A stretch of DNA of 64,000 nucleotides from Haloterrigena salifodinae (GCF_003977755.1 NZ_RQWN01000002.1:62001-126000), one strand, 5' to 3'; counted from the first letter of the stretch, positions 43,471 through 52,126 are shown. Numbers and translations are program-made. The notes: generated by a model not told the origin, from the sequence alone.

Positions 43471-44127
43471 CTAACCCGTCGTCAGCTCCCAGCCGCGTTC
43501 GGTGCGGCGGACGATTCCTTCGTCGGCCATCGACTCGAGGAGGTCGGCGACGACCTCGCGGGGCGCGTCGACGTCCTCGCTGAGTTCCCCGACGGATTTC
43601 GGTTCCGTTCGGATGCTCGCCAGTAGATCGGCGTAGATACGGCTCTCAGGACCGGTACCGACGCTCTCTGAGATACGATCGAGGACGTCACAGAGTCGCC
43701 CCTGTACCCACCGTTGGGCGAGCGAGAGTTCGTTCTCGAGCTGTTCTAAGTCCTCGAGGGCCCGCAGGAGGTCGTCGAGTCCGTCGGCATCCTCCCAGGC
43801 GACGTCTAACGAGAGGTGGCGACAGGTCGTCAAGTCGAAGCTGCTGCTGGCGGGATAGGCGCTCTTGCTCGCGAAGCCGTACGGTGAGACGTTCACCTCG
43901 AGGCGGACGTTGCGCGCGATATGAAAGTATTTCCGGCGCTGGTCGTCGACTCGACTCTCGATCAGTCCCGCCTCCTCGAGTTTGCGCAAGTGTTCGATGA
44001 CCGCCTTCGGACTCACGCCGAGGTAATCAGAGATTTCCGTGACGTAACAGGGTTTGCGGGCGAGCAACCGGAGAATACGTCTCCGATTTTCGTTCCCCAG
44101 CAAATCCAGTAATGCGGCGGAGTCCAT
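43471..44127 (-). CDS. ArsR-type winged-helix regulator
   Basis: 218 residues. Winged helix-turn-helix at about 3-80 (LLGNENRRRILRLLARKPCYVTEISDYLGVSPKAVIEHLRKLEEAGLIES), with helical effector region and a second wHTH-like C-terminus (about 165-218). It is preceded by an exported coiled-coil gene on the same strand, 102 bp apart, so it may regulate or be cotranscribed with it. Two palindromic sites upstream of that gene could be its operators. Confidence 0.9.
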   Translation of the reverse strand: MDSAALLDLLGNENRRRILRLLARKPCYVTEISDYLGVSPKAVIEHLRKLEEAGLIESRVDDQRRKYFHIARNVRLEVNVSPYGFASKSAYPASSSFDLTTCRHLSLDVAWEDADGLDDLLRALEDLEQLENELSLAQRWVQGRLCDVLDRISESVGTGPESRIYADLLASIRTEPKSVGELSEDVDAPREVVADLLESMADEGIVRRTERGWELTTG

Positions 44128-44229
44128 CGAACGATGATTGGGGGTCGCCGCTGAAAAGCGTGTCTGCTCGGTACGACGATGCCGATCGGATCCTTCCCCG
44201 CGCGGAACTGTGTCCCGTGTTCCCGGTCG

Positions 44230-45081
44230 CTACGCCGGCTCCGACTCCGTGTCAGCGTCGCTTCCCGCTTCGTCGTTCGGCGGATCGGCATCCGTATCCG
44301 AGCCCGTATCGGCGTTTCCGGACCGGTCGGCCGGCGTGCCGCTCTCACCCGGCGGCCCGGGATCGGAATCCGAGCCGTCGGCCGCGTCGGACGGACCGCG
44401 CTCGGTTCCGTCCGGCGCCTGCTCATTACCTTGGCCCTGTCCGTTATCCGGCGTCTCGGCGTCGCGATCGGCTGGCGGGCCATTGCCGGGTCGATCATCG
44501 GACTGCCCGTTCCCGGGGCGATCCTCGGGTGGTCCCCGTCCCGGGACGTTGTCGGGGCCGCCGAGTTGGCGGACGGTTTCCGCCACTTCTTGGTCGCTGA
44601 GATTCTCGGCGTTGGTTCGGAGTTCGTCGAGACGATCGGTGTCGGCGCCGGTCTCGTTTGCCCGCTGTCGGGTCCGTTCGATCTCGCGTTCGAGGGAGCG
44701 GATTTCGACGGTGAACTTCGCCATCCGCGCTCGGTACGCGCCGCGGTCGAGTTCGTCCTGGCGTTCGCGCAGTTCCTCGCGTTCGGTCTCGAGCGTCTCG
44801 AGGCGCTCGACGAGTTCGTCGGTCCGATCGAGGACGAGCGCTTCGCGGCTCTCGTTGCCGGCCGCCTCGTACTGCTTGGTGAACAGTTCGGCGTCGACCG
44901 TGTTCTCAGTGTCGGCCGCACTGGATTGCATGTGCGTCGAAACTGAGGCGGTGCTGTTCGACTCAGCCCCGTTCTCGTCGGCGGCGAAGGTAGTGACGAC
45001 GGCGCCGCTTGCGATCGGGGCGATCGTGAGCCCGAGGAGGGCGACCAGTGCGAAGAACGCAACCGACCGAGAGGTCATCAC
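44230..45081 (-). CDS. exported coiled-coil protein with low-complexity tail
   Basis: 283 residues. N-terminal Sec-type signal (MMTSRSVAFFALVALLGLTIAPIASGA, about 1-27). A coiled coil follows (about 80-155: DELVERLETLETEREELRERQDEL to the end of the helix), then a tail of about 110 residues composed of Asp/Pro/Gly/Asn/Glu repeats such as DRPGNG and DNGQGQGNEQ. The mature protein would be surface-located. The N-terminal part resembles a haloarchaeal domain I believe is DUF7096. Start 45081 or 45078 (two consecutive Met). Confidence 0.85.
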   Translation of the reverse strand: MMTSRSVAFFALVALLGLTIAPIASGAVVTTFAADENGAESNSTASVSTHMQSSAADTENTVDAELFTKQYEAAGNESREALVLDRTDELVERLETLETEREELRERQDELDRGAYRARMAKFTVEIRSLEREIERTRQRANETGADTDRLDELRTNAENLSDQEVAETVRQLGGPDNVPGRGPPEDRPGNGQSDDRPGNGPPADRDAETPDNGQGQGNEQAPDGTERGPSDAADGSDSDPGPPGESGTPADRSGNADTGSDTDADPPNDEAGSDADTESEPA

Positions 45082-45088
45082 TGCCTCC

Positions 45089-45129
45089 GTTCGAACGAAT
45101 GTCCTAAAAAGACAGACCTTCGTTCGAAC
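45089..45129. promoter_or_regulatory. inverted repeat flanking a T-rich box, candidate operator
   Basis: GTTCGAACGAA at 45089-45099 and TTCGTTCGAAC at 45119-45129 are perfect 11-bp inverted repeats with centres 30 bp apart. Between them, minus-strand CTTTTTAG (centred about 45105) is 25-28 nt before the start of the exported coiled-coil gene. Repression by occlusion of the TATA box is an easy model. Confidence 0.65.
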
Positions 45130-45200
45130 CGTTCAATCCCGTCCGTGGCCAGCAGAGCAACGGCTCGAACGTTTACGCCCGACAGAAACGCTATTAGCAT

Positions 45201-45221
45201 AGTTCAACTACCGTTTGAACT
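45201..45221. promoter_or_regulatory. second palindrome upstream of the exported gene
   Basis: AGTTCAA at 45201-45207 and TTGAACT at 45215-45221 form a 7-bp dyad with a 7-nt spacer. It shares the GTTC...GAAC core with the site at 45089-45129. Confidence 0.45.
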
Positions 45222-45508
45222 GCGTGAACTGTTGATTCCGGCCGGCGGCCCCGAACCGCCGCCCGTCGGCGGGAGTCAGACGAGCGCCGTGTTATCTCGC
45301 CGCGCGAGGATCGTTTTGTGTTTCGTGACCGAAGCGGTTCCCGACGCTCACAACAGTTGATGGCTGTGCATTCAATGGAAAACAACTCTTACCGCGTACC
45401 GTCTATTCACCTGCGAACGGGCCTGAGATTGTATTCTTCACTGAAAGTCCGACGACTTAAATCTATCCGAAAATAGTTATATTCCGCCAGCCCTTGTGTA
45501 CTAGTACC
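45222..45508. other. non-coding stretch upstream of the DUF5802 gene
   Basis: Together with the operator region above, 427 bases (45082-45508) contain no convincing gene; a 71-codon frame at 45145-45360 lacks acidic bias. GTTATATT near 45475-45482 is the likely TATA box of the next gene. Confidence 0.5.
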
Positions 45509-45898
45509 ATGTTCGAGGTGTTTTCGCGGAGCTACTATCTCGGACGACTCTACGTGACCCCGACCGACGGGGACCGCGCACTCATGCACAGCGAGCAACA
45601 CGAGCGGATCAACGAGGAGGTGTACGCGACCGGTGACGGTCTCGAGCGCCTCGACGCGCCGCTCGTGATGAAACTCGAGTCCACTCACTTCCCGGTCCAC
45701 GGCGACGACGCCGTGCCGACGAACACGCTCGCCGTGCCCGAACCGATGCTCGAGGACACCGACGTGCGCAACCCACCCTCCCTGCGCGAGGTCCTGCTCG
45801 CCCGCCGCGAGCGCGCCGAGCAGTTGCTCTCGTGGATCGGCGGCTGGCCCGGCTCCGACGCCGGTTCAGGCGACGATTACCCCGCTGCCGGAACCTAA
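45509..45898 (+). CDS. DUF5802-type haloarchaeal protein
   Basis: 129 residues starting MFEVFSRSYYLGRLYV. A soluble acidic protein with segments conserved as I remember them in the family: ATGDGLERLDAPLVMKLE (about 47-64), FPVHGDDAVPTNTLAVPE (about 68-85) and a C-terminal helix with LREVLLARRERAEQLL. Function unknown. It lies 34 bp before the Vms1-like gene in the same direction, so they are probably one operon, which suggests a role in translation quality control. Confidence 0.85.
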   Translation: MFEVFSRSYYLGRLYVTPTDGDRALMHSEQHERINEEVYATGDGLERLDAPLVMKLESTHFPVHGDDAVPTNTLAVPEPMLEDTDVRNPPSLREVLLARRERAEQLLSWIGGWPGSDAGSGDDYPAAGT

Positions 45899-45932
45899 AA
45901 GTAGCCGCGCTGCCCCCTTCCGTTCGGACCAG

Positions 45933-46883
45933 ATGCTGGACGCGTTACTCGGCCGTGCCTCGCTCAAGGAGCGCATCGACGAACTCGAGGAGAAAAACGA
46001 GCGGCTGCGAAACCGGTACGAGGCCGAATCCGAGCGCCGATCGGAGGCGGCCACCGCCCGACAGGACGCCGAGGAGCGGGTCAACCGCCTCGAGGACCGC
46101 ATCGCCCAGCTCGAGGGCGAACTCGAGCAACTCGAAGGCGACGAGGCCGGCCTCTCCGTCCGCCGTCGCGAACGGCTCCGAGGAAGCCGACTCGAGGCGG
46201 TCGTCGACCGCCTGGCGTCGTTTCGCACCGGCCCGGAGGGCGCGCTGACGGCGATTCTCCGCGAGGACGAGAGCAGCGAGACGCTCGCCGAGGAGTTCGA
46301 CGTCGACCTCGAGACGCCGCTTGGCGACCGCGCCGCGCTCGTCGACGAAGCCGCCCCGTGCGTGCTCTGTCTCGACGATGCCGGGCTGATCGCCGCCACG
46401 CTCGAGCCGCCGGCGATGCCCGACCGCGCCCTCGAGGACGACTCGCGAATCGCCTGGGACGATCGCTTTCGGTTCGAGCGCGAGTGGTTCCTGCCGACCG
46501 GCCGGTACGCGCTCGCGCTCGTCCGGACCGACCTGTTCGCCCTCGGCACCTACGAGGACGGCGACCGCGTCGACTACCGCGGCTTCGAGAGCGACGTCAA
46601 GGGGAACCACTCGAAGGGCGGCTTCTCGCAGGCCCGCTTCGAGCGCATCCGCGACGATCAGATCGACGACCACCTCGAGCGCTGCCGAGAAGCGCTGTCC
46701 GAGCGCGTCGACGACGGGGACCGGTTATACCTCGCCGGCCAGCGCGGCGTCGTCGAGACGCTCGCCGAGGACGCGAGCCTCGAGCCGGCCGGGACCGCCG
46801 CCGTCGACGCGACTGGCGATCCGAAATCGGCCCTCGAGGACGCCCACCGGTCGTTCTGGACGGCCGAGTTTCGGGCGTTCTGA
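45933..46883 (+). CDS. Vms1/Ankzf1-type peptidyl-tRNA hydrolase
   Basis: 316 residues. An N-terminal coiled coil (about 10-70), then an eRF1-like fold with the Vms1 motif GNHSKGGFSQARFERIR (224-240). The conserved Gln (Q233) is the counterpart of the catalytic Gln in Vms1/Ankzf1, which frees nascent chains from peptidyl-tRNA on stalled 60S subunits. An archaeal homologue would act in ribosome rescue. It follows the DUF5802 gene by 34 bp. A small zinc protein gene lies 117 bp downstream. Confidence 0.9.
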   Translation: MLDALLGRASLKERIDELEEKNERLRNRYEAESERRSEAATARQDAEERVNRLEDRIAQLEGELEQLEGDEAGLSVRRRERLRGSRLEAVVDRLASFRTGPEGALTAILREDESSETLAEEFDVDLETPLGDRAALVDEAAPCVLCLDDAGLIAATLEPPAMPDRALEDDSRIAWDDRFRFEREWFLPTGRYALALVRTDLFALGTYEDGDRVDYRGFESDVKGNHSKGGFSQARFERIRDDQIDDHLERCREALSERVDDGDRLYLAGQRGVVETLAEDASLEPAGTAAVDATGDPKSALEDAHRSFWTAEFRAF

Positions 46884-47000
46884 GGCGTCGCCGTCGTCGT
46901 TTTGCGTTTGAGCTGGGTTTCGCGTCGACGTTCGAACTGCCGTCGCTCGAGCCGAACCGCGGCCATTTTTGGTCGATGCGGACGATTCTCCGAGTGAGCT

Positions 47001-47120
47001 ATGTCCGACTTCGAAACCGTCAGCTGCAGCAGCTGTGGTAACGAATTCAAGGCATATCCGGACGCGAACGCGGCCCAGCGCGGGTTCTGTTCGCCCGCGT
47101 GCGCACTCGAGGAGAACTAA
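47001..47120 (+). CDS. 39-residue zinc-knuckle microprotein
   Basis: A gene of 40 codons: MSDFETVSCSSCGNEF... ends ALEEN. Cys pairs CSSC (9-12) and CSPAC (30-34) form a treble-clef-like zinc site similar to small HIT/MYND-type or TRASH-like knuckles. Acidic termini match haloarchaeal proteins. I believe it belongs to a small family (DUF7576). It lies 117 bp downstream of the Vms1-type gene in the same direction. Function unknown. Confidence 0.85.
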   Translation: MSDFETVSCSSCGNEFKAYPDANAAQRGFCSPACALEEN

Positions 47121-47293
47121 ACTGACAGGCGCGACCCCCGATCGCGATCCGGACGCGCTCGAGGGCGCGACTCGAGCGTGTTCGAGGACGACTTTTTGCG
47201 CGGGCAGACAAGTCGCTGTCCGAGTGGGCAGACTGCAGTATCTCCGCTCCACTGCGTTCTGTGGAAGACTAGTCGTTTGTCCTCCTCATGCTG

Positions 47294-47335
47294 GCAACGA
47301 GGAATTGCCACGCCCTCCCCAACCGCTTCGCTCAC
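47294..47335 (+). repeat. dispersed GC-rich repeat, copy B
   Basis: GCAACGAGGAATTGCCACGC followed by CCTCCCCAACCGCTTCGCTC. It aligns with copy A at 42042 over its whole length with few differences. Confidence 0.7.
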
Positions 47336-47555
47336 CCGCACATCCACTGTCAGAACGAGTTCTGACACGCCTTCGTTCGCTCCGATCACGAAGACCTCGC
47401 GCAGTGTCGTCGATCGGTCCGTCGCCTTCGCTCACAGGTCACTTCGTTCCCGTTCGCATCGAGGTGCTCCCTTCGGTCGCCTCTCGTCCCGCCCGATCGA
47501 CAGTGCGCGCCACCGCGCGTCAGTGGAGTAATCGCTTCGGCCTCGATATCGACCG

Positions 47556-47561
47556 CTTAAG
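47556..47561 (+). promoter_or_regulatory. TATA-like box of the dgcN-type gene
   Basis: CTTAAG is centred about 26 nt before the ATG at 47585. Confidence 0.5.
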
Positions 47562-47584
47562 TACTCCCTCGGCGATGATCCGGT

Positions 47585-48607
47585 ATGCGCGTCGCGATTC
47601 TCGCCCACGAGAAGTTTCCCGACCGAGCCAAGACCGCCCTCGGCGTCCTCCGGTACGCCGACTACGAAGCCGCGGCCGTCCTCGACCGCGAGTCGGCCGG
47701 CTGCCGCGTGAACGACTTCGTCCCGGACGTTCAGGACGCACCGATCGTCGACGGAATGACCGACCTCGCTGCCGACGACGTCGACGCCCTGTTGATCGGC
47801 ATTTCCCCCATCGGCGGGGCGTTCGACGAGAGCTGGCGAGACGACGTTCGGACGGCCCTCGAGTACGGCTGCGACGTCGTCTCGGGACTGCACTACTTCC
47901 TCGCCGAGGACGAGGAGTTCGCCCGCCTCGCGGCCGAAAACGACTGCGAACTGCGGGACGTCCGCAAGCCGCCCGAAGACCTGTCCGTCGCCGAAGGCGT
48001 CGCCGGCGAGGCCGACGCCGAGATCGTCCTCACCGTCGGCACCGACTGTTCGGTCGGCAAGATGACGACGACGATGGAACTCGCGCGGGCGGCCGAAGAA
48101 GCCGGCCACGACGCGGCCGTGATCCCGACCGGCCAGACGGGGATCATGATCGAGGGCTGGGGGAACCCGATCGACCGCGTCGTCAGTGACTTCACCGCGG
48201 GCGCGGTCGAGGAGATGATCCTGGAAAAGGGCGACGACCACGACTACCTCTTCGTCGAGGGCCAGGGCTGCATCGTCCACCCGGCGTACTCGGCGGTCAC
48301 CTGCGGGATCCTCCACGGGTCGATGCCGGACAAACTCGTCCTCTGTCACAACGCCGGCCAGGAGGCGATCCACGGCTACGAATCGTTCGCGCTCCCCGAC
48401 CGACGGACGTACGTGGATCTCTACGAGTCGCTGTTGGCGCCAGTTTCGGGCGGCGAAATCGTCGCGGGCGCGCTGAATACTAGCGACCTCGAGACCGACG
48501 CCGACGCGCACGAGGCGATCGACGAGTATGCGACCGAGATCGACGCGCCCGCGACCGACGTGATTCGCTTCGGGACCGACGATGTTCTCGAGGCCATCGT
48601 CGAGTGA
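47585..48607 (+). CDS. dgcN: DUF1611 protein, DgcN-type D-glutamate N-acetyltransferase
   Basis: 340 residues. DUF1611 has a Rossmann-like N-terminal domain (about 1-140) and a C-terminal P-loop domain: GTDCSVGKMTTT (about 156-167) and VEGQGCIVHPAYS (about 222-234). In marine bacteria and haloarchaea DgcN acetylates D-glutamate. The next gene, 6 bp away, is the enolase-superfamily racemase of the same route, which supports the assignment. Neither reaction can be proven from sequence. Its promoter box is at leaderless distance. Confidence 0.85.
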   Translation: MRVAILAHEKFPDRAKTALGVLRYADYEAAAVLDRESAGCRVNDFVPDVQDAPIVDGMTDLAADDVDALLIGISPIGGAFDESWRDDVRTALEYGCDVVSGLHYFLAEDEEFARLAAENDCELRDVRKPPEDLSVAEGVAGEADAEIVLTVGTDCSVGKMTTTMELARAAEEAGHDAAVIPTGQTGIMIEGWGNPIDRVVSDFTAGAVEEMILEKGDDHDYLFVEGQGCIVHPAYSAVTCGILHGSMPDKLVLCHNAGQEAIHGYESFALPDRRTYVDLYESLLAPVSGGEIVAGALNTSDLETDADAHEAIDEYATEIDAPATDVIRFGTDDVLEAIVE

Positions 48608-48613
48608 TCGTCG

Positions 48614-49654
48614 ATGACGCTCGAGACCAGCTTCGAACGCCGCGCGTTGTCTCTCGAGTACCCGTTCGGGATCGCCCGCGGGACGACGAGCGAGCGAGAC
48701 GTTGTCACGGTCCGCATCGAGGACGACGACGGGACGGTCGGTATCGGCGGCGCCGCGCCCGCGTCCCACTACGGCGAGACCGTCGAGACGGTGACGGCCG
48801 TCCTGCCGGACCTGCTCGCGATCGTCGAGGAAACGGGCGATCCCCACCAGCTCGAGCGCATCGAACGCGAGATGCGCGAGACCGTCCGGCGGAATCCGGC
48901 CGCCCGCTGTGTGGTTAGCATCGCGCTCCACGACCTCGCCGCCAAGCGGTTCGACGTTCCGCTCTACCGCTACTGGGGACTCGATCCTGGCGAGACGCTC
49001 GAGACCTCCTACACCATCGGGATCGACGACACGGAGACCATGCGCGAGAAGACCGAAACCGCCCTCGAGCGCGGCTACGGAACGCTGAAGGTCAAACTCG
49101 GGACGGATCGGGACCTCGAGATCGTCGAGACGATTCGGTCGGTCGCGCCCGACGTCCGCCTGTTCGTCGACGCCAACGAGGCCTGGGAGCCGAAGGAGGC
49201 CGTCCGCAAGATCGAGCGACTGGCGGCGCACGACCTCGCGTTCGTCGAACAGCCAGTCCCCGCCGAGAATCCCGAGGGACTGCGATACGTCTCCGAGCGC
49301 TCGCCGCTACCGATCGCTGCCGACGAGTCCTGTGTGACGCTCGAGGACATCCCACGGATTGCGGACCGCTGTGACATCGCGAACCTGAAACTGATGAAGT
49401 GCGGTGGCCTGCTCGAGGCGAAACGCATGATCCACGCCGCACGCGCCCACGGCCTCGAAGTCATGTGCGGCTGTATGACCGAGTCCAACGCCTCGATCGC
49501 TGCGGCCTGTCACCTCGCGCCGCTGCTGGACTACGCCGATCTGGACGGCTCGCTGCTGCTCGCCGACGACCCCTACGACGGCGTCCCGATGCCCGGCGGT
49601 CGGATCGATCTGGCGGGCCTCGAGCGGCCGGGGACGGGCGCGGTTCGCGAGTAG
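48614..49654 (+). CDS. dgcA: enolase-superfamily enzyme, DgcA-type N-acetyl-D-glutamate racemase
   Basis: 346 residues. Muconate lactonizing/dipeptide epimerase-like. Metal and catalytic residues: KVK (K159 and K161 in GTLKVKLG), D186 (FVDANEAW), E212 (FVEQPVP), D237 (AADESC) and K259/K262 (NLKLMKCGG). The active-site Lys pair gives 1,1-proton transfer. It resembles L-Ala-D/L-Glu epimerases, but the DgcN-type neighbour makes N-acetyl-D-glutamate racemase the likelier function. The downstream GCMTESNASIAAACHLA completes the barrel. Confidence 0.88.
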   Translation: MTLETSFERRALSLEYPFGIARGTTSERDVVTVRIEDDDGTVGIGGAAPASHYGETVETVTAVLPDLLAIVEETGDPHQLERIEREMRETVRRNPAARCVVSIALHDLAAKRFDVPLYRYWGLDPGETLETSYTIGIDDTETMREKTETALERGYGTLKVKLGTDRDLEIVETIRSVAPDVRLFVDANEAWEPKEAVRKIERLAAHDLAFVEQPVPAENPEGLRYVSERSPLPIAADESCVTLEDIPRIADRCDIANLKLMKCGGLLEAKRMIHAARAHGLEVMCGCMTESNASIAAACHLAPLLDYADLDGSLLLADDPYDGVPMPGGRIDLAGLERPGTGAVRE

Positions 49655-49743
49655 TCGTCTGGCTGCCGATCAATCACGTGCGCTGACTGTCTCCCCGGTC
49701 GTCAACGGGGGTTTACAACGGTCGTCGGTGGAGAACTGCTGGT

Positions 49744-50655
49744 ATGTCTGACGGTGACGACGACGTGACCGTCTCTCGGCGAACGCTCTTGCGAGCGTCG
49801 GCGGGGACGGCCGCGTTTTCGACAGTCGGTGTCGGGTCGGCGGGAGCGAGCGGGAGCAACGCCGCGGGGACGCCGTGGTTCGACGACCGCTGTCCCGACG
49901 CGACCCTCGAGCCGAACATGGGCCACTGCGTCGAGAACGGGATAGAGGGCTGTGCGGACGACCACCCGACGACGACCGAACTCCGATCGGGGGTGCAAGC
50001 GGTCCTCGAGGAGCACTACCCCGACGTCGGCGCGCTCGTCGATGCGGGATACCAGCCCTACTTCGACACGCTCGAGCGGGAGGACGCCAGCTACTCCCAT
50101 TGGATCAACCCGGAGTACGTCGGCGACGACGCGGTGCTCGACCCCGAGCGACCCGAGTCGGTGCTGGTCGACGACGAGTCCTGGCGATCGATCGGTGTGA
50201 TGTTCATCGCGACGCGAAACGGCGAGGAGATCGATCCGCCAGCGGTCTACGGCGGCGAAGCGAGCGACGCCCAGCCGGCGGACGACGCCCCCATCGGCGC
50301 CACTGCGGATCCGGAGACGCCCTGTTCTCCCTGGCACTACCACTCCGGTCTCCCCGGACGGTTCGCGTGGTGGTACTACAAGCAGGCCTACGAACACGAC
50401 TTCGCCGACGGGGATATCGACCTCCCGTGCCGGACGCCCTGCATGCTCCATGTCTGGGCGATCGACCACCCCGAAAGCGTCTACGCCCACAACGCGCCGC
50501 CAGCGGAGTCTCGTGAGCAGGAGCCGGCCGCCGAAGCCGGCTTCGAGACCGACGCCGAACCCGGGACTGACGAACTCGGCTGGGACGTGCTGCCCGACGA
50601 CCTACAACCGGAACAGCGGCCCGAGGATCTCACGGCGCTGGTCCCAGGGTTATAG
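49744..50655 (+). CDS. Tat-exported protein of unknown function
   Basis: 303 residues. Twin-arginine signal SRRTLLRASAGTAAF (about 11-25), then an exported domain with an even spread of Cys pairs (CPDA, CVENGIEGCADD; CSPWHYHSG; CRTPCML), which suggests disulfides. HYHSGLPGRFAWWYYKQAYEHDF (about 199-221) is a His/aromatic-rich segment that could bind a metal. No family recognised. The last 55 residues are acidic and Pro-rich. It follows the dgcA-type gene by 89 bp. Confidence 0.8.
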   Translation: MSDGDDDVTVSRRTLLRASAGTAAFSTVGVGSAGASGSNAAGTPWFDDRCPDATLEPNMGHCVENGIEGCADDHPTTTELRSGVQAVLEEHYPDVGALVDAGYQPYFDTLEREDASYSHWINPEYVGDDAVLDPERPESVLVDDESWRSIGVMFIATRNGEEIDPPAVYGGEASDAQPADDAPIGATADPETPCSPWHYHSGLPGRFAWWYYKQAYEHDFADGDIDLPCRTPCMLHVWAIDHPESVYAHNAPPAESREQEPAAEAGFETDAEPGTDELGWDVLPDDLQPEQRPEDLTALVPGL

Positions 50656-50697
50656 TATCGCGTTGGCGCGTCTACCCCATCACTGACGGGACGGATC

Positions 50698-51363
50698 TCA
50701 CAACGCGCTCGCGACCAGCCGCCGAAACGGGCGCCCGACTCGCCGTGGGAGCCAACCCAGAAACCGGACGACGGGAGTCAGTCGGCCCCATCGATGCAGA
50801 ATCGCGCGATATCGGTCCCCAACCCGTTCGACGTGGCCCTCGTGGGCCAAGTACTCGAGCGTGCTCTCGACGCGCGATTCGGTGAGATCGACCTCGGTAG
50901 CGAGTGCTGTGACCGTTCGGGGACCGGAAGCGTCTCGGAGCGCCTGAGACACCACGTTCGCCGTCTGAACGCGGAGCATCATCTCGCCGGCGTCGTCCTC
51001 GAGACCGGTCACGTACTCGTGGCGCGTTCGAGCCGGCCCGTATCGAACGGTCACCGCGCCGTCGAGGACGAACCAGAGGCCGGCGAGCACCATGACCGCT
51101 CCGAGCGACGCGCTCGACAACCGGGCCAGACAGCCGCCTGCGGCGGCGACCCCGGTTCCGTAGATGAGCCAGTTCGTCCCGGCTGGGAGGTCGTAGATGT
51201 CGTCCGCGACCTCGTGGACCGTCGAGGACGCGAAGATGACGAATACCGGCGCGATCTCTCCGAGCGTCATTCCGCTGAGTCCGAGTACGGCGATCAAGGC
51301 GGCGGTACCGACGATCGATCGGAGGGGCTTGCTCTCGCGGAGCGACGCGAGCCGGCGGAACAT
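50698..51363 (-). CDS. membrane-anchored winged-helix protein
   Basis: 221 residues. Four N-terminal helices (about 16-35, 37-52, 63-84 and 87-103), then a cytoplasmic winged helix-turn-helix (about 137-185: VSQALRDASGPRTVTALATEVDLTESRVESTLEYLAHEGHVER). A membrane-bound transcription regulator is inferred. The C-terminal basic tail (RRVGRPFRRL) could contact DNA or lipid. No target is obvious. It is convergent with the Tat-exported gene (42 bp between stops). Confidence 0.8.
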   Translation of the reverse strand: MFRRLASLRESKPLRSIVGTAALIAVLGLSGMTLGEIAPVFVIFASSTVHEVADDIYDLPAGTNWLIYGTGVAAAGGCLARLSSASLGAVMVLAGLWFVLDGAVTVRYGPARTRHEYVTGLEDDAGEMMLRVQTANVVSQALRDASGPRTVTALATEVDLTESRVESTLEYLAHEGHVERVGDRYRAILHRWGRLTPVVRFLGWLPRRVGRPFRRLVASAL

Positions 51364-51461
51364 GGACGTTCCAACTGACGGTTCGTTTCCATATATCTGT
51401 TACGAGTCCGAAATTTCAACGGTCGGGTCGACCCTCAGAAAAGCGAGTACTCGGTTTGGAC

Positions 51462-51941
51462 TCACTCGGCCCGATCGGTCAGCCAGCCCCACGACTCGAG
51501 CGCGCCGACGATCCGATCGACCGCGTCACCGACGCTCGTCTCGTCGGTATCGATCTCGAGGGCGTCCTCGGGCGCGTCGAACTCCCGGTAGACTACGTGG
51601 ACGCCCTGTTCCTCGATCGGCTCCGCGCGGGTTCGATTGCGCTCGAGGCAGGTCTCGAGGCTCGCGGTAACGGTGACGAAGCGAATCTCCTCGCGGAAGT
51701 CGAGCGTCCGGAACTGCGTCTGCCACTCGCGCTCGTAGAAGGTGCCGTCGACGATCGTGAGCGCCTCGCGGTGGTCGTCGCGGGCCCGCTCGAACAACTG
51801 CTCGTAGGTGCGACTCGAGAAGTCGTCGGAGTGATGGAGTCGGACGGGAACGGATTCGTCGCGGGCCTCGAGGCGATCCCGAACCGCGGTCGCGATGGTG
51901 GTCTTGCCCGCTCCCGGCGGCCCGCAGACGACGAGGATCAC
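51462..51941 (-). CDS. P-loop kinase (AAA/adenylate-kinase-like)
   Basis: 159 residues from a GTG start. Walker A GPPGAGKTT (about 7-15, in ILVVCGPPGAGKTTIA), Walker-B-like TIVDGTFY and a distal R-rich lid (ERNRTRAEP). Resembles small kinases of the APS-kinase/PSTK type; a role in tRNA, coenzyme or small-molecule phosphorylation is possible. Longer in-frame starts up to 52079 add a Pro-rich, non-conserved N-terminus, so GTG 51941 is preferred. Confidence 0.8.
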   Translation of the reverse strand: MILVVCGPPGAGKTTIATAVRDRLEARDESVPVRLHHSDDFSSRTYEQLFERARDDHREALTIVDGTFYEREWQTQFRTLDFREEIRFVTVTASLETCLERNRTRAEPIEEQGVHVVYREFDAPEDALEIDTDETSVGDAVDRIVGALESWGWLTDRAE

Positions 51942-52117
51942 ACCCGTCAGTAGGCGTTCGGTCCCTAACAGTCGTCGGATTCGGTCTCTAGGGATCTCGC
52001 AATCAGGCCGCGACGTATCGACCGGATTCGGATCGTCGATCACTCTCGGGGTGGGGGATTCCCGCCCTCGCCTCGACACTTCGTCATACGCAATTCGCCG
52101 CTCAGCACGGCTATCGT

Positions 52118-52126
52118 GGAATTTAC
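52118..52126 (+). promoter_or_regulatory. TATA-like box for the 69-residue membrane protein
   Basis: AATTTACTT is centred about 28-30 nt before the ATG at 52152, in an AT-rich stretch. Confidence 0.4.

Larger units (their letters stand above)
47121..47584. other. 464-bp gap without a gene, containing repeat copy B
   Basis: Frames here are antisense shadows or basic nonsense. The centre contains the dispersed repeat (47294-47335). Beyond it is a run of TTCG/CTCG/CGAC-rich sequence (47340-47520) of the kind seen in the other gaps. CTTAAG at 47556-47561 is the TATA-like box of the next gene. Confidence 0.55.

Noticed and set aside
45145-45360. 71-codon plus-strand frame in the operator region
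   Set aside because: Overlaps the palindromes, lacks acidic bias and has no promoter at the right distance; some residues look plausible, so it is only weakly rejected.
47432-49231. 599-codon open frame antisense to the dgcN/dgcA-type genes
   Set aside because: No domain and extreme Arg/Val/Asp content; both sense genes show catalytic residues.
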